Shown here: piece by piece, positions 24,198-36,239 of the stretch
How the letters are laid out: every line of letters begins with the position of its first letter
Numbering within the stretch: the stretch's first letter is position 1
From: Sanghuangporus weigelae
Taxonomy: Eukaryota > Basidiomycota > Agaricomycetes > Hymenochaetales > Hymenochaetaceae
NCBI GenBank assembly: GCA_033182465.1
Contig: CP137321.1
Coordinates: forward strand, 186,001 to 250,000
Reading direction: 5' to 3'
DNA length: 64,000 nucleotides
Made by a program: the position numbers and the translations under genes
The notes under the pieces: model-generated
What the model was told of the DNA's origin: nothing
Databases searched by the model: none
The model's input: the letters and a program-made list of their open reading frames with translations, nothing else

Positions 24198-25284
24198 TTA
24201 CAGCTAGTTGCAAAATTGTTGGCAATCACGTGATTTCACCACTTTTCTCGCCATAAGAGCCTCAAAACACAGATAAAATCATATCTCACCCAAATCTCAA
24301 CAGTTTCACATCATCTAAGTTGCTAAATTCATCTTTTCGAAAGGGCTTTCGTTTAGGAAAAACGATCGAGAAAATAGAGCAAAAAAGGACCCCAAAATGG
24401 CAAAAATATCGTTTTTTGCCTCTTCCTTGCATGTGCATTTTTTTCTGTGATCCCTGCTGGTCCAGCACCTCCCCAAAGCTATCCAGAATGATAATATGAT
24501 TATAAAATGAATTTACAGACTGAGTTTGAGTTGAATTGTGTACCAGAATGTGCTGCTTTGAGGCATGCCTGAATTACTTAAAACTCATCATTTCCCCCTA
24601 GCCTCCCAGGCTCCAGGAAAAATTCTTACAGGCCAGATTCATGCATGTAAATTCATTTTAGGTGTAATAGACAAGGTTTGTGCACTAGCTAGAGCCTCAG
24701 CATCCACTGGTGAGCTGGGGAGATGCTGTCTAGAATAGTGCATACAACTAGAAACACTTGTTCAGCCCAGCTCACCAGTGGATGCTGAGGCTCTAGCTAG
24801 TGCACAAACCTTGTCTATTACACATAAAATGAATTTACATGCATAAATCTGGCCTGTAAGAATTTTTCCTGGAGCCTGGGAGGCTAGGGGGAAATGATGA
24901 GTTTTGAGTGATTCAGGCATGCCTCAAAGCAGCACATTCTGGTACACAATTCAACTCAAACTCAGTCTGTAAATTCATTTTATAATCATATTATCATTCT
25001 GGATAGCTTTGGGGAGCTGGACCAGCAGGGATCACAGAAAAAATTGCACATGCAAGGAAGAGACAAAAACCGATATTTTCGCCATTTTAGGGTCATTTTT
25101 TGCTCTATTTTCTCGATCGTTTTTCCTAAACGAAAGCCCTTTCTAAAAGATGAATTTAGCAACTTAGATGATGTGAAACCGTTGAGATGTGGGTGAGATA
25201 TGATTTTATCTGTGTTTTGAGGCTCTCATGGCAAGAAAAGTGGTGAAATCACGTGATTGCCAACAATTTTGCAACTAGCTGTAA
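24198..25284. mobile_element. 1.09-kb palindrome (foldback element)
   Basis: Left arm 24198-24719 and right arm 24766-25284 are inverted copies about 97% alike by eye (roughly 15 substitutions and one 3-bp indel). They flank a 46-bp loop. Tips read TTACAGCTAGTTGCAAAATT. The four bases ATAG occur directly outside both tips (24194-24197 and 25285-25288) and may be a target duplication. No protein-coding capacity is seen. Each arm carries AATCACGTGATT about 28 bp inside its tip. The structure fits a non-autonomous DNA transposon with very long terminal inverted repeats; the superfamily cannot be named. Confidence 0.8.
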
Positions 25285-25543
25285 ATAGAGGTCATACAAC
25301 AACTTTCTGAGCTACCCGAATGTGCACACGTTGCCAATTGACAAAATCGAATCATAGAACCAACATTATTTGAACTGATCTATCCAACTAAACGTCCGAC
25401 GATGTCAACCATTAAGAATGAAGGAACGGATATTTGTAGAAGTATATAAACTTGCATCTACTGCTGATTGTTTGAAATGTGAAACGCAGATAATTAAGAA
25501 ATATTTGAAAGTCTGATCAGGCGAGCAAAGGAAGCAGTCCAGT

Positions 25544-28500
25544 CTAACGACGTGAGCGAATACGGAAAAGATACGTAAAGACATAAATCGCAGCAATCTG
25601 TAATGGTCTCGAGCGTCAGATCTAATCATTTCGAAAATGAACGCCGTTACTTACGTTAAAGCCTACATAGACCATCATGAGCCCCACATTTCGCCATCGG
25701 TGCGAGTACATGATGTTGAATGAGCTCTCAAGAAACTCGTCCGTTGTGCGGTAGGCGCAAAAATTGCAAGATGAAGACGCGTCTGGGTTTTGAAGATAGC
25801 CACCATGATTGGAAATGTATGTGTCCATGTATTGGGAACATATTTGTCCACTCGGGGGTTCCACAACAACAAACTCAGTTTGCGAGCAGTTCACTTGGAA
25901 CCTACCAAGGGCTACAAGAGCGAATTCGCGTAAGCGATGAACGAATATTATGCAGATGAGAGAGCGTACCCTGTCCGATAAGACCCTCGATGAGGTAGGT
26001 GAATGGAGATAATCGGTACATCCACTTCCACCAGTTCATTTGAGCGAACGGTTGCATTACACCACAGCTATCATCACCAACAATGTAAGCTCATCCTCCA
26101 CAAGAGATATAGCAGTCACTCACAATGCAATGATGAAGGAGAAAAGACAGCTGAAAACAACGGCACCAATGACGGCGCTCGGCGACATCGCAGCGACAGC
26201 CTGACCGATCGTGCTATAATACAGCGGGAATACAATAGCAACCATGAGGAAAGTATATCCTGCACGACTGTTCGCGAAGCCGACTGTCCAGTACCAGCAC
26301 AGATAGAACAAGGTGGAGCCGAAAACATTCCAGGGTGTCTCGATAAGAATCAGAGAGGTCACAAGCGCTGTCCAGCTATACATTCGGCTTGGACGTTCCC
26401 GAACTTCGTAGATGCTACGGAAGTCAATGAAGGGGACCTGCAGTTGGTTGGCGTGTGCTGCTGCTAGGATGGTCGACATAAATGCAGCCTATCTCGACGA
26501 AATTAATATCATTGCAAACAATCACACGATAAAAAGACGTACGAAAAGCTTGTTTTGGGTGCCCTGAATCGTGTCATCCGCACTGAAGAACGTGAACCCT
26601 ATGAACAACCCTCCGGCAATGTTCAAGAACATCTTCGCTATGATGTATGTCGGATTACGCCAGTAAGCGATGTTTGCCCTGACTGTCAACTGCCATAATT
26701 GGAATGCCCATGATGTCGCAAACTCGGAGTGCTGCGTTGCCTGGACCGGAGGCCTCTTACGCCCTTCTTCGTGAATCTCATCCAAATGATCTTTGAAGTC
26801 GACGGCTTCCTTAGACTTGTCCCAAGCATCATGCCAGTCAATTGTAGTCGTTGCTGTCGCGCCTGCACCAATGACATCGAGCATCCATTCGGCGCTAAGT
26901 TACGTATCAGTAACCAGAGCGGATGAAGATTAACAATCGAACTCACGGATTCTCACGTTCTTCGCACTTCCGAGCTCCATTCCTCTCGAAGTAATTGATC
27001 AACGTCAAACAGTTGGGACCCAAGTCACCAAAGTAGACCGTCTGACCGCCCTTACGGAGAAGAAGTAGGCGATCGAAAACCTGGAACAACTCGCTAGAAG
27101 GCTGGTGAATCCTGTTTGCCAACCAAGATACCGTCAGACTTGATTCTCCAATGTGGAGTCCGAACTTACGTGCAAAGAATGGCCTGCCCATGATCCGCCA
27201 AGTTACGCAAGAATGACATAATTGCCCATGCAGATTGACTGTCTAAACCACTCGTTGGCTCGTCCAAGAACAAAAGCAATTTGGGCTTCGCGGCTAGCTC
27301 GACGCCAATAGTCGTCCGCTTCTTGTGTTCAACGTCGAGGGTCCCTACGATAGCATTGGCATGATGTTCCAAACCGCACATTTTCAAACAGGTATCAACA
27401 CTAAGCTCAAATGAGTAATTAGCGGCAACGACGAAGAATGTGAACACGTACTAAGCTTCTTTCTCCGAGAGTGGCACATCAGCCGCCTGGCGAAGCTTAG
27501 CAGAGAACAAGAGCGCTTCACGAACCGTCGTCTCGGGCAGGTGTGCGTCCAGTTGTTGGCAATATCCACTGAGGAGTCGGTCAATATGTGAATTCAACTC
27601 CGAAGAAATGAGATATCGCATACGTCTGGGCCTGGAAATCGAAAGGTAGCGCTTGACCATTCACGAATCGGTCACCCGTAATAACACCCGTATCCGTTCG
27701 GCCTGCGAGAACATTGAGCAGTGTTGTCTAATCAGGGGCAATCAGGACACGCTAGTAGGATTGGGCTTGACAAATTCAAATGCGCACCTTTCCAGCTCCG
27801 GATTCACCCCTGGCATTCAGAGAGCGTAGGAAAAACCCGTCAGTATGTTTGACTGTGAAAGGGAGTTCTGAACTTACATTAGTGCCGTGAGTTTACCAGG
27901 GACAACATATCCGGAAACGTTGTCGAGTAAAAGGCGTGTTTCACCCTTGCCGATAGGAACAGTGTAACGTAAGTTCTGCCACGTGAAAATATCCGACATG
28001 GACGGTGCATCTTCCAACGCTTTCTCTGCTTGCTCGGGAGACTCTTTACCTTCCGACAATACATTTTCTTGTATCTGGCCTTTCTCCTCGTCCGCTCCTT
28101 TTGCTTCAGTAGGCTTTTGCTTCCGAGAGTCGCGCTTGTACAACGTCACAGCCGTCTCCATCGCACTCGCCGTATTCAACTCCGTCAAAACCATCAAGAC
28201 CATGAGGAAAGCGACAGTGAAGGCCACAATGATACCAAAATTTCTCCAAAGATGGGAGTACGTATAACCGTAGGAGAGCTCTGTGAACCGGTTTCCATCG
28301 ACGTTTGCCTGTCCGGACAAGGACCCGACGGTCGTGCAAACTTGATTAGAGAGCGATACATCTCCATATCCTTCTCCCATTGGTACAAGCTGAGAACAGG
28401 TCCCGTTGAGAGTATGGAACTCATTCGTCAAAATTGCCTCAAACCCATAGAACAGCGGCTGCAACATGAAAGAAAGTCTTGATATAAAGATTCGACAGAT

Positions 28501-30949
28501 CAAAGAGTAAAGCAACGCACGTTAATCCAAGTGATCCACTTCAGTGCGCCAATCATTGTTGGCTTTGGAATCGAATAGCCGGTATAAAGCACAAGCGCGA
28601 GGGTCATTACACCTCCCAGCGCTTGAGCTCCCGCCTCTCGTCTGAATGCAGCGGCAAGTGAACGGAAGAACGCCTTCATACACAAAGACACCACTACTAT
28701 GAGCAGGTAGAAGGTAAAGAATTGTTCTGCCGATCGTTGGAGCTTAGTGAGGAAATAGAGTAGAACGCCGAATATGATGAGCGTGATTAGAGTGATCGGG
28801 ATATCGACCAATGTAAGTGCCATCGCTTCCGTGAAAGGATGATACATTGCCGCCTTTGAGTGCCGATGGACGATTGGTCTCTGGGCATACAATGCCGGAA
28901 TTTCCGCCATGCTCGACAGCGCACCGAATAGAATAGCACTGTAGAACAATTAATTAAGGTAAGTGGATGAATGATACGGAAGATAATGGAACACGCACAA
29001 GAAGAGTACACCTCCACGAGAGAAATACGCGCTCGTTGCATCCGGGAAATTCAAGAAGAGAGTGCCCATGATGACGGCCTGGAAGACATACGAGGCGATG
29101 GTGACCACTTGCGCCAACCAATCACCCTGAAGAATCTGCACACGGCGAACCATCACCTCGCGAATTTGACTGACGATAGTGATAGTGTACGGACTCTCCG
29201 GTCGTGCATGCTTCTCACGCTCTGCATGCGCAGAATCGATATACGACTGTCGCTTGAGCTCCTTTTCTTCTTTCGGCACCGAGGGCACCTGTGGGAGCTT
29301 TCCGGTGAGATGGTCATATTCGTCCGTGCCGAGGTCCATAATAACGTTCTGAGCCAGGAACTCGGCAATTTCCTGTCTGTTGTCCCTAGCGAGAGCATGA
29401 CGCTGAAATGCAGCCACCATTTCATCAGCCGTACGTGGCACGCGATTTTCGTATCCTTGACGAGGTGTGCGCCCAACCGGGTCCGTGACGGCGACAAGAA
29501 AGTCTGCAGTCGTTTGCCTGTTTGCCGGTTCCCAACCTTGCTCAATAAAGTACTGACGAGCGGCATTTGCAGGACCAAAGTAAGCCATCCGACCCTCGTA
29601 AATCACGCAGACCTTGTCAAAGAGCTCGTACAACAGCTCCGACGCTTGATAAATCGAAACAATGGACGTGAGGCCAATATTATCAGTGGCGATTCGTACG
29701 GCGCGCACAAATTCGAGCGCAGTCGAGGCATCTAATCCACGCGTCGAGTTATCCCATGCCCCGAGCTGCAAACGAGTAGCAAGGGCCTCTGCAATCGAAA
29801 CACGCTTGCGCTCTCCACCGCTCACACCTCTGATAGCTGCGTTTCCGACTTTCGTCTTCTTCACGTGCCTCAACCCGAAAATCGTTGCCAGCGTGTTTAC
29901 AGCTTCGTCAGTAAATTGCTTGCGCGATGCTTCACCAATGCGCGCCTTCTTACTTGGCATGCGCGTACGCACGGCGAAGTTGAGTGTTTGTTCTACCGTC
30001 AGTGTTGGGAAGTGGATGTCGTCCTCCGGGCAATAGATGACATCCCCTCTAAAATGTTTCCTAATCTGCTTCGACGTGAAAGAAGAGAAATGAAGAAGTC
30101 CGGACACGCCGTGGTACTCCTCATGCTGGTTCGAAATTGTCTTTAGAAACGTTGAGCACCCGGCACCGGGACGTCCAAGAACCACTACAACCATGGATTA
30201 ATGAATTGATCGCATATAGCAATGATAAGCTTCAAAGACGTACGAAGCATCTCTCCTGGATTAACGACACCTTCAAAACCGGACAGAATGTCACGAACAG
30301 GAGGATGAAGCATTGCACGGATCTTCTCAGGAATCAAAAAGGGGTTCAACGCCGAACCGACAGTAGGTTGGAAACTAGCTGCACTACCAAGACCTTGTAC
30401 ACGTAGATCCTGGAATACCACGCCGAGCTCGCGAGGCTTAAGATTACTCTCTTGTCCTCTACAATTTCAGCGCCGTCAGCATATGATGTTTCAAAGCCAG
30501 AATGGTCTGGGAAAAACTAACTTCTGAACTATGTCCTTGAGGTATTGCTCCAAATCAAACTTCTCAACATCTATAGCACCAGTTTCCGAGACAACGGTGC
30601 TCTCGTCGCTGCTGTGGACTCCCACGCGATGTTCAACCACTGAGCGCGCAGCCTGGCTCTGCATTGTGAGGGTGCGTTTTAGTTCATGCACACCCTCGGG
30701 ATCGAAATAATCGACTGCGACGCGAGAGGCCGACGAACCGCGACGTTTACTCTTCTTCTTGACATCTGCGCTTGCTGCATCTTCCGATTGAGACTGGGCA
30801 CGAACGGGAGAGTGCGGGTGGTGATGATGGTGAAAGTGTTCTCCAATCGCAGCCGAGACCATTGCAGAGCTAGGCGGGAGTTCTGGGACGATGTCCCTCT
30901 CAAGTGGTGTTTGAGTACCAGAGGCACTGGGCACGTCTGCGCCAGACAT
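25544..30949 (-). CDS. PDR-type ABC transporter, full length (PDR-B)
   Basis: Second ABCG efflux pump in the NBD1-TMD1-NBD2-TMD2 order. The start [13 protein letters not shown] (30949) opens a Ser-rich N-terminus with a run of five histidines (about 30820-30840). A short exon carries [17 protein letters not shown]1 has [28 protein letters not shown] and [16 protein letters not shown]2 has signature [15 protein letters not shown] and [17 protein letters not shown]2 holds [12 protein letters not shown] and a long extracellular loop with [18 protein letters not shown], ending in a last exon coding [17 protein letters not shown] (stop 25546-25544). NBD1 is about 70% identical to PDR-A by eye. All exon joints I checked keep frame. 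CACGTG and a 21-bp tandem repeat lie upstream. Confidence 0.9.
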
Positions 30950-32242
30950 GGCCTGTGAGTCGTTAATAGGATGATAGAGTAAACCAAGAGTTCAAGTAGG
31001 AAAAAAGAATAAAGGGGAGAAGGGAAATGAAAGTGGGTTCAGATAAGTGAGTACCGCGCTTAAAAGAGGTGTTGGTTTTTATTGGCTTGTGTCTTGTCTA
31101 GGTCTCGCACTGTTCGCACTTAGAGTACCCTCCTGTGTCATCGAATTTGACAAAGCATGATCCGCGCATCACGTGATTTGACCGGACTCGCATCGCATAA
31201 GTTTCCGAGGCGGCCTGTACTATAAGAAAACGGCCCGAGGATGTAAGAAAACGGCCCGACACCTGCCCCGTATAGGAGTCCTCCGCAGCAGGTGCAGCGG
31301 GGCATCCTCAGCAGCACTGCTTCACCTCGGCGGAGGCGGTCAACATCAATCTACTAAGTGCGATGTCGGTCCTCACACCTGAAATTTTGATGATGCAACT
31401 GGCTCGATAACGGCAGGCCATTGTCCGTCATCAACGGTTACTATTGATTGCGAAAGGCGCCGACTTGTGGCGCAGTAATGGCCAGTTCAACTTCCGATAG
31501 TACTCGTCACTTTCCGGCTTGTCCTACCCTGTCTTGGAGTGGATAACGAGATTTGCTTGGCTGAAATTTTCTCTGCTCTGCCAATCATGGTTTTGAATTG
31601 AAAGACTTGATTGCACAGCCTTATTTCAAAGGACGAAACTCACCATCAAATCCGGGGCATGCGCGAATCGCGTAGACTGATCGGAAGTTCGCCACTATCG
31701 GTACACATTTGAAAGACGAAAGACGAGAACGCCCTTCCGGCGTGTCATCCTTACTTTGGTGAGAGGGAGAACGCTAGAAGGCGTGCTAAGTATCAGTCTT
31801 ATAGCCTAACACCGAACCCTTTCGTTCAAGAAGCTGAAGTCTAGATCGAAGAATGTGCGAATCCAGAGTTGAGTCGGACGCGGAAGCGCATGCCCTTTAC
31901 CACTTGAGGCATTCTGATTTGGTGACGCTGGCGAGTTATAACAGCAATACCGGTACAGGCGTCCGTGCCACTTTGATTCGCATTGAAATTGATCCGTCTT
32001 GCTTTCTTTTGCTGCGTACTTACGTTGAGGACTCGTTAAAGTTGGACAAACTCAAAAAGCATAAATAAGATTGAAAACGAGACGGACGCACGTGATCTTG
32101 TCTGTCGGTCCGAAGTTATTTTTGTGGTTATTACATTACATATCATGATTTGTCATTGGACTAAAACTTTTGCGGTCTCGGCTTGTTCAGATAATACGCG
32201 GCCTTGCGATGCAGTGAACTAGAATCAATATACGCGTAATTA
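30950..32242. other. PDR-B upstream region
   Basis: Promoter of PDR-B with TCACGTGA at 31169-31176 (220 bp upstream of the start) and a two-copy 21-bp repeat. Another CACGTGA is at 32089-32095. No gene recognised; the 71-codon frame at 31853-32068 has no family features. Confidence 0.4.
31223..31259. repeat. Two-copy tandem repeat, period 21 bp
   Basis: TAAGAAAACGGCCCGA occurs at 31223-31238 and again at 31244-31259. It lies about 275-310 bp upstream of the PDR-B start codon and could be a paired regulator site (inference). Confidence 0.6.
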
Positions 32243-32643
32243 CAGTGTATCCGGAAAACCTTGTCCCGCGCGACTTTTTTTCTTTCAAGCGCATGATTTC
32301 CCGATTAGGTAGTACCTTCCGAAATAAGTAGTACCTTCCATAAACAGCCGAACAAGATCGGCACCTGTGCCCTCGCGTCGATCAGCAATCAATTCTGTTC
32401 CCTCCCATGAACTTCTCATCCCAGCCACCAGATGTCATGCAAGTGAGCTGGATAGCCCACAGGAGGGCAAGAAATGGCAAGGTGAGTGACCAGAGCAGAG
32501 GTTGGGGGGAATAACAACAGTCGCTTCCCAGCTAGCACTCGCGTCGACCCTTCTGAGCTATTTACGGAAGGTACTACCTAATCGGGAAATCACACGCGTG
32601 AAAGAAAAAAAGTCGCGCGGGACAAGGTTTTCCGGATACACTG
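32243..32643. mobile_element. Tc1/mariner-type MITE
   Basis: Terminal inverted repeats of roughly 80 bp start CAGTGTATCCGGAAAACCTT at 32243 and end with the inverse at 32643. TA dinucleotides flank both ends (32241-32242 and 32644-32645), the hallmark duplication of Tc1/mariner insertion. The inner part of the repeat includes a duplicated GTAGTACCTTCC. At 401 bp it has no transposase and is non-autonomous. It lies in the gene-poor stretch between PDR-B and the deacetylase gene. Confidence 0.82.
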
Positions 32644-33773
32644 TAACTCATCTCCTTTCAGTCCTCGATACTTTTGGGAATATGCTGCAATTCCTGTTGC
32701 ACATCAATGAAGAGCGTCAAAGTGCCCACTCCAATCCAGCCTTCCTTCGCATCCTCCGAGTCCATCTTCAACGGACGTTTTGAAAAACTTTCGCGTTTCC
32801 AAACTTCCATCTTCACTCATATCACTCACTGCACCGGAACGTACATGCTCATCGCATGCGGTTCATTTATGGCTGACCTGCGATGCTTACGGAGATCCGT
32901 ACGAATTGCCTATCTATCTGTGAGGTTAATGGAAACAAGTAGTCTCGGTAACAACGTAATCCCGCCAAGCAAGAACGTTAACCTTGATGAGCCTCAAACG
33001 TTGCAAGCGTCTTGAAACCTCATTGCTGCGGACACACGTAGCTTCACTAAGTTTTGATTCGTCAGGTCTCACAAGACAGACCTCCCAGTCTCCTCAAGGC
33101 ACTCTTGCCATATCGTTCTCAATCTATCCATGTATATGGAAAGTGACGGATAGGGATAGATAGACACTCCAGAACCTCATCGCTTGGCCTACAGCATTAC
33201 AATTCTCCATTCAGTCAGGCATCGCTATAATTGCAGGGCTGTGCCGATTGACTTCGCCCGTCGACGGATTTAGTATGAGCGTAAGCGTATGAAGATGAAG
33301 ATGAAACCGGATGAAAGCAGTTTAGTTTGCCAATACTTCTGACAGTTTTTTGTCAGAACGCAGGGGACGACAGGTTCGAGTCAAGGGTACTCAAATAGAA
33401 AAGCGGTGAGAAGGAGGATATGTCTTTCTTCTTGCTTCAAATCTGTACTTAGAGGTCCACTGAATGAGAACGAGATCGATCAACGTTATCATCCAAAGCG
33501 GCTAATTTTGGTTCATATCAAGTCCCGTGACCCTGAACAACGTTTACTGCTTCCGCTTAACGCCTACCACGTTTTCGGCTATTTACCTGTGCAACACGTT
33601 CCTCTGTTCTGACGACGCCGCCTCGAGCCTGTAACTTTGTTTCAATTTTTGATCATAAAATCGCGTTTTTCTTGTTGAATAATTGCATAAACAGCTTTTA
33701 CGGCTGTAAGGAGGCGAAAGAGAAGCCAGCACGAAGTCGAGAGAGGTAGGGAAGCACCTGACCGCATACAGCC
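32644..33773. other. Gene-free spacer before the deacetylase gene
   Basis: No family-like frame. A perfect 8-bp stem hairpin (TTCTGACA and TGTCAGAA around a T run) lies near 33342-33362. A GGTTCGAGTC near 33371 resembles a tRNA T-loop, but the T-stem does not pair. Confidence 0.35.
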
Positions 33774-35813
33774 ATGTCCAAACGACGCGTTTCGTACTAT
33801 TACGACAGTAAGTCCTATCGTTCGCACTTTTTTACATGGACGTCTCTTCTCATCTCACCCGTATTGCCTCGGTTCACAGATGATGTTGGTCTCTTCTCAT
33901 ATGGGCTCGGCCACCCGATGAAGCCGCATCGCATGCGCATGACGCACAATCTCGTCTCCGCATATGGCATGCTCGACAAGATGGACGTGCTGCGACCGCG
34001 ACGTGCTTCGGCGAACAACATGACTGCTTTTCATACGGACGAGTATATCCATTTTTTGAGCAGGGTGACGCCCGAGACGGCGGAGGAGTTGACTTTCCAC
34101 GGGTCAAGGTGTACGTTCGTCATTTTCTCCCGCGATTTGATTGCAATCTGAATCGTATGATGCAGTCCTTATAGGAGAGGACAACCCTGCATTTGAGGGC
34201 GTTTTTGAGTTCTGCACCATCTCAGCAGGTGGGTCTATTGACGCGGCAAAACGCCTCGCCTCCGGTGCGACCGACATCGCGATCAACTGGGCCGGCGGGC
34301 TGCACCACGCCAAAAAACGCGAAGCCTCGGGATTCTGCTACGTCAACGACATCGTTCTAGGCATCCTCGAGCTCTTGCGCACTTTTCCTCGAGTATTGTA
34401 TATTGATATCGACTGCCACCACGGAGACGGTGTGGAAGAGGCCTTCTACACCACCGATCGCGTGCTTACCTGCTCGTTCCATAAGTTTGGGGAGTACTTC
34501 CCCGGTACGGGACATGTGGACGATCATGGAAGAGACAGAGGTCTTGGATATGCTGTGAACGTGCCTTTGCGGGACGGAATCACCGACGAGACGTTCAGGA
34601 GCGTCTTCGTTCCTGTGGTTCAGAGAATTCTGGAGTGGTACCAACCCTCTGCAGTTGTCCTACAGTGCGGTGCCGACTCACTCTCGGGTGACAAGTTAGG
34701 ATGCTTCAACCTCACCATGGAGGGCCACGCCAATTGCGTTCAGTACCTCCGCAAGTCCGAGTTGCCACTTATCCTTCTTGGTGGCGGAGGATATACAATC
34801 AAGAATGTTTGCAGAGCGTGGACCTACGAGACCGCATGTGCTTTGAACATCGAGGATGCGATTGACCGAAACTTGCCTTGGAACGCCTATTTTGAGTGGT
34901 TCGGACCTCGGTATAGACTAGAAGTCGCTGAGAATAATATGGATGACCTGAATCCGAGAGATGGCTATTTAGATAGCATAAAGTGGGCGGTTCTTTCTCC
35001 TTTCGTATTTGTTTCGGCCTCTGATCGCTCTCATTACTTGATCATGATTAGAGAACAAGTATTTAAACAATTGTCGGTCCTACCTTTCGCACCGTCGGTT
35101 CAGATGCAGGACGTACCCAGTGAAAGCCTAGGCGAGCACCTCGGCCTTCCACCTATGATCCTCCAGGCAAATCGGGACCGAGAATCAGAGGAAATGGACA
35201 GGAAACTTGGCAGTAAGTATTTGTCGTGCTCCATCGAGTAATGTTAATTGAGTATTAACTATGACAAATTATAGATGAATTCCGCCGTGTATTCAATATG
35301 CACCGACCCGATTCGTCCTCGAGCGACGACGATGGTCCCATTTCGCCGTTGTCCTCCCCCATTGATTCCGACACTGAAGAAACCGATGCTCCGAGAAGAA
35401 AACATCTATACCCTCATAGATACGCCAAGCGCATGAGTTTATTGGGTTCATCGAAAGCGAGACGCGCAATGGATGATGATGAAGACGACCTTATGAACGT
35501 GGACATCAGCTCAAGCGTTCGTGAAGGGGCAAGGCGCAGGACGCATTCTCGCTCGCGAGTGGAGCCGAGGAGATTCTTCCACAGTGCAGCAGTATGGGAC
35601 CCAGCGCTAAAAACCGTCGTTATTCGGGAAGGCGGATTCGGGACGACGTCAGGGATAAATGGGCAATCGGCTCTGCATTCACACTTGAATGGACGTGCTC
35701 ATGATCACGGGCCAGACGTACATGTACGCAGTAGTGGAGACGATATGGTTATCGATGGTGAGGATGAATGGACAGGAAGAGATGGTGATGTCTCGTTATC
35801 CGTCGAGTCGTAA
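33774..35813 (+). CDS. RPD3: Class I histone deacetylase, RPD3 type
   Basis: Zn-dependent lysine deacetylase acting on histone tails in Sin3-type complexes. Four exons (33774-33807, 33880-34110, 34166-35212, 35275-35813) give 616 residues. Conserved parts: [46 protein letters not shown], the Zn/charge-relay segment [44 protein letters not shown] and the catalytic Tyr motif LGGGGYT. The APSVQ motif near residue 420 favours Rpd3/Clr6 over Hos2. Exon 2 uses donor GTACGT at 34111, giving GSRFLIGEDNP. The last exon encodes a Ser/Asp-rich disordered tail starting [16 protein letters not shown]. Small deviations (Cys before HHGDG, LGGGGYT for VGGGGYT) suggest one of several paralogues, so the symbol is a family-level call. 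Confidence 0.9.
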
Positions 35814-36239
35814 TGCAGGTTCCCGGTATAAGCTCTTCTGCCTATCATTTTACGCTTATGCGTTCCTCTTTTCATGCAACATTCGCTATTCGCTATCCAA
35901 CTTGCTTTGCTCTCCGAAATTCTACATAATCTTAATCATCTTCTTCCTTGCCTCTTCCTAGGCCCTGTTCTTCTTCCTACGAGTTTCTTGATTTGATAAT
36001 TTTGGTTATCAAGGGTACTACAACACTACATTTGTATATACAGTACATGAGCCAATGAATATCAAAGATTGAGAAATAGATGATGATTTTTATGAACGAG
36101 CCACGTGCAGGCATGGACTATAAACGCGTCCAGCAGCACCGACGCGTCTTCAAGTTGACCTTCTACGTGCGTGCGTGCAGCGACGAAAGAAATACAGCAT
36201 AAAAGCGTTTCTTAAAATCCTCCGGTAATCCAAAACATC
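35814..36239. promoter_or_regulatory. SKI8 promoter region with CACGTG and TATA
   Basis: CACGTG at 36102-36107 is followed by TATAAA at 36119-36124, about 115 bp before the SKI8 start codon. The left half is the 3' flank of the deacetylase gene. Confidence 0.45.

Noticed and set aside
24286-24468. 60-codon minus-strand frame inside the 1.09-kb palindrome
   Set aside because: It is a chance frame in an inverted repeat arm; the mirror arm does not keep it open and there is no family resemblance.
28971-29735. 254-codon plus-strand frame
   Set aside because: Antisense shadow of the PDR-B NBD1/TMD1 exon.
9832-30949. Idea of a secondary-metabolite gene cluster around the two pumps
   Set aside because: No polyketide synthase, NRPS, terpene cyclase, P450 or other tailoring enzyme is present between or beside them.
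33360-33395. tRNA-like T-loop GGTTCGAGTC
   Set aside because: The flanking bases do not form a T-stem and no cloverleaf can be drawn around it.
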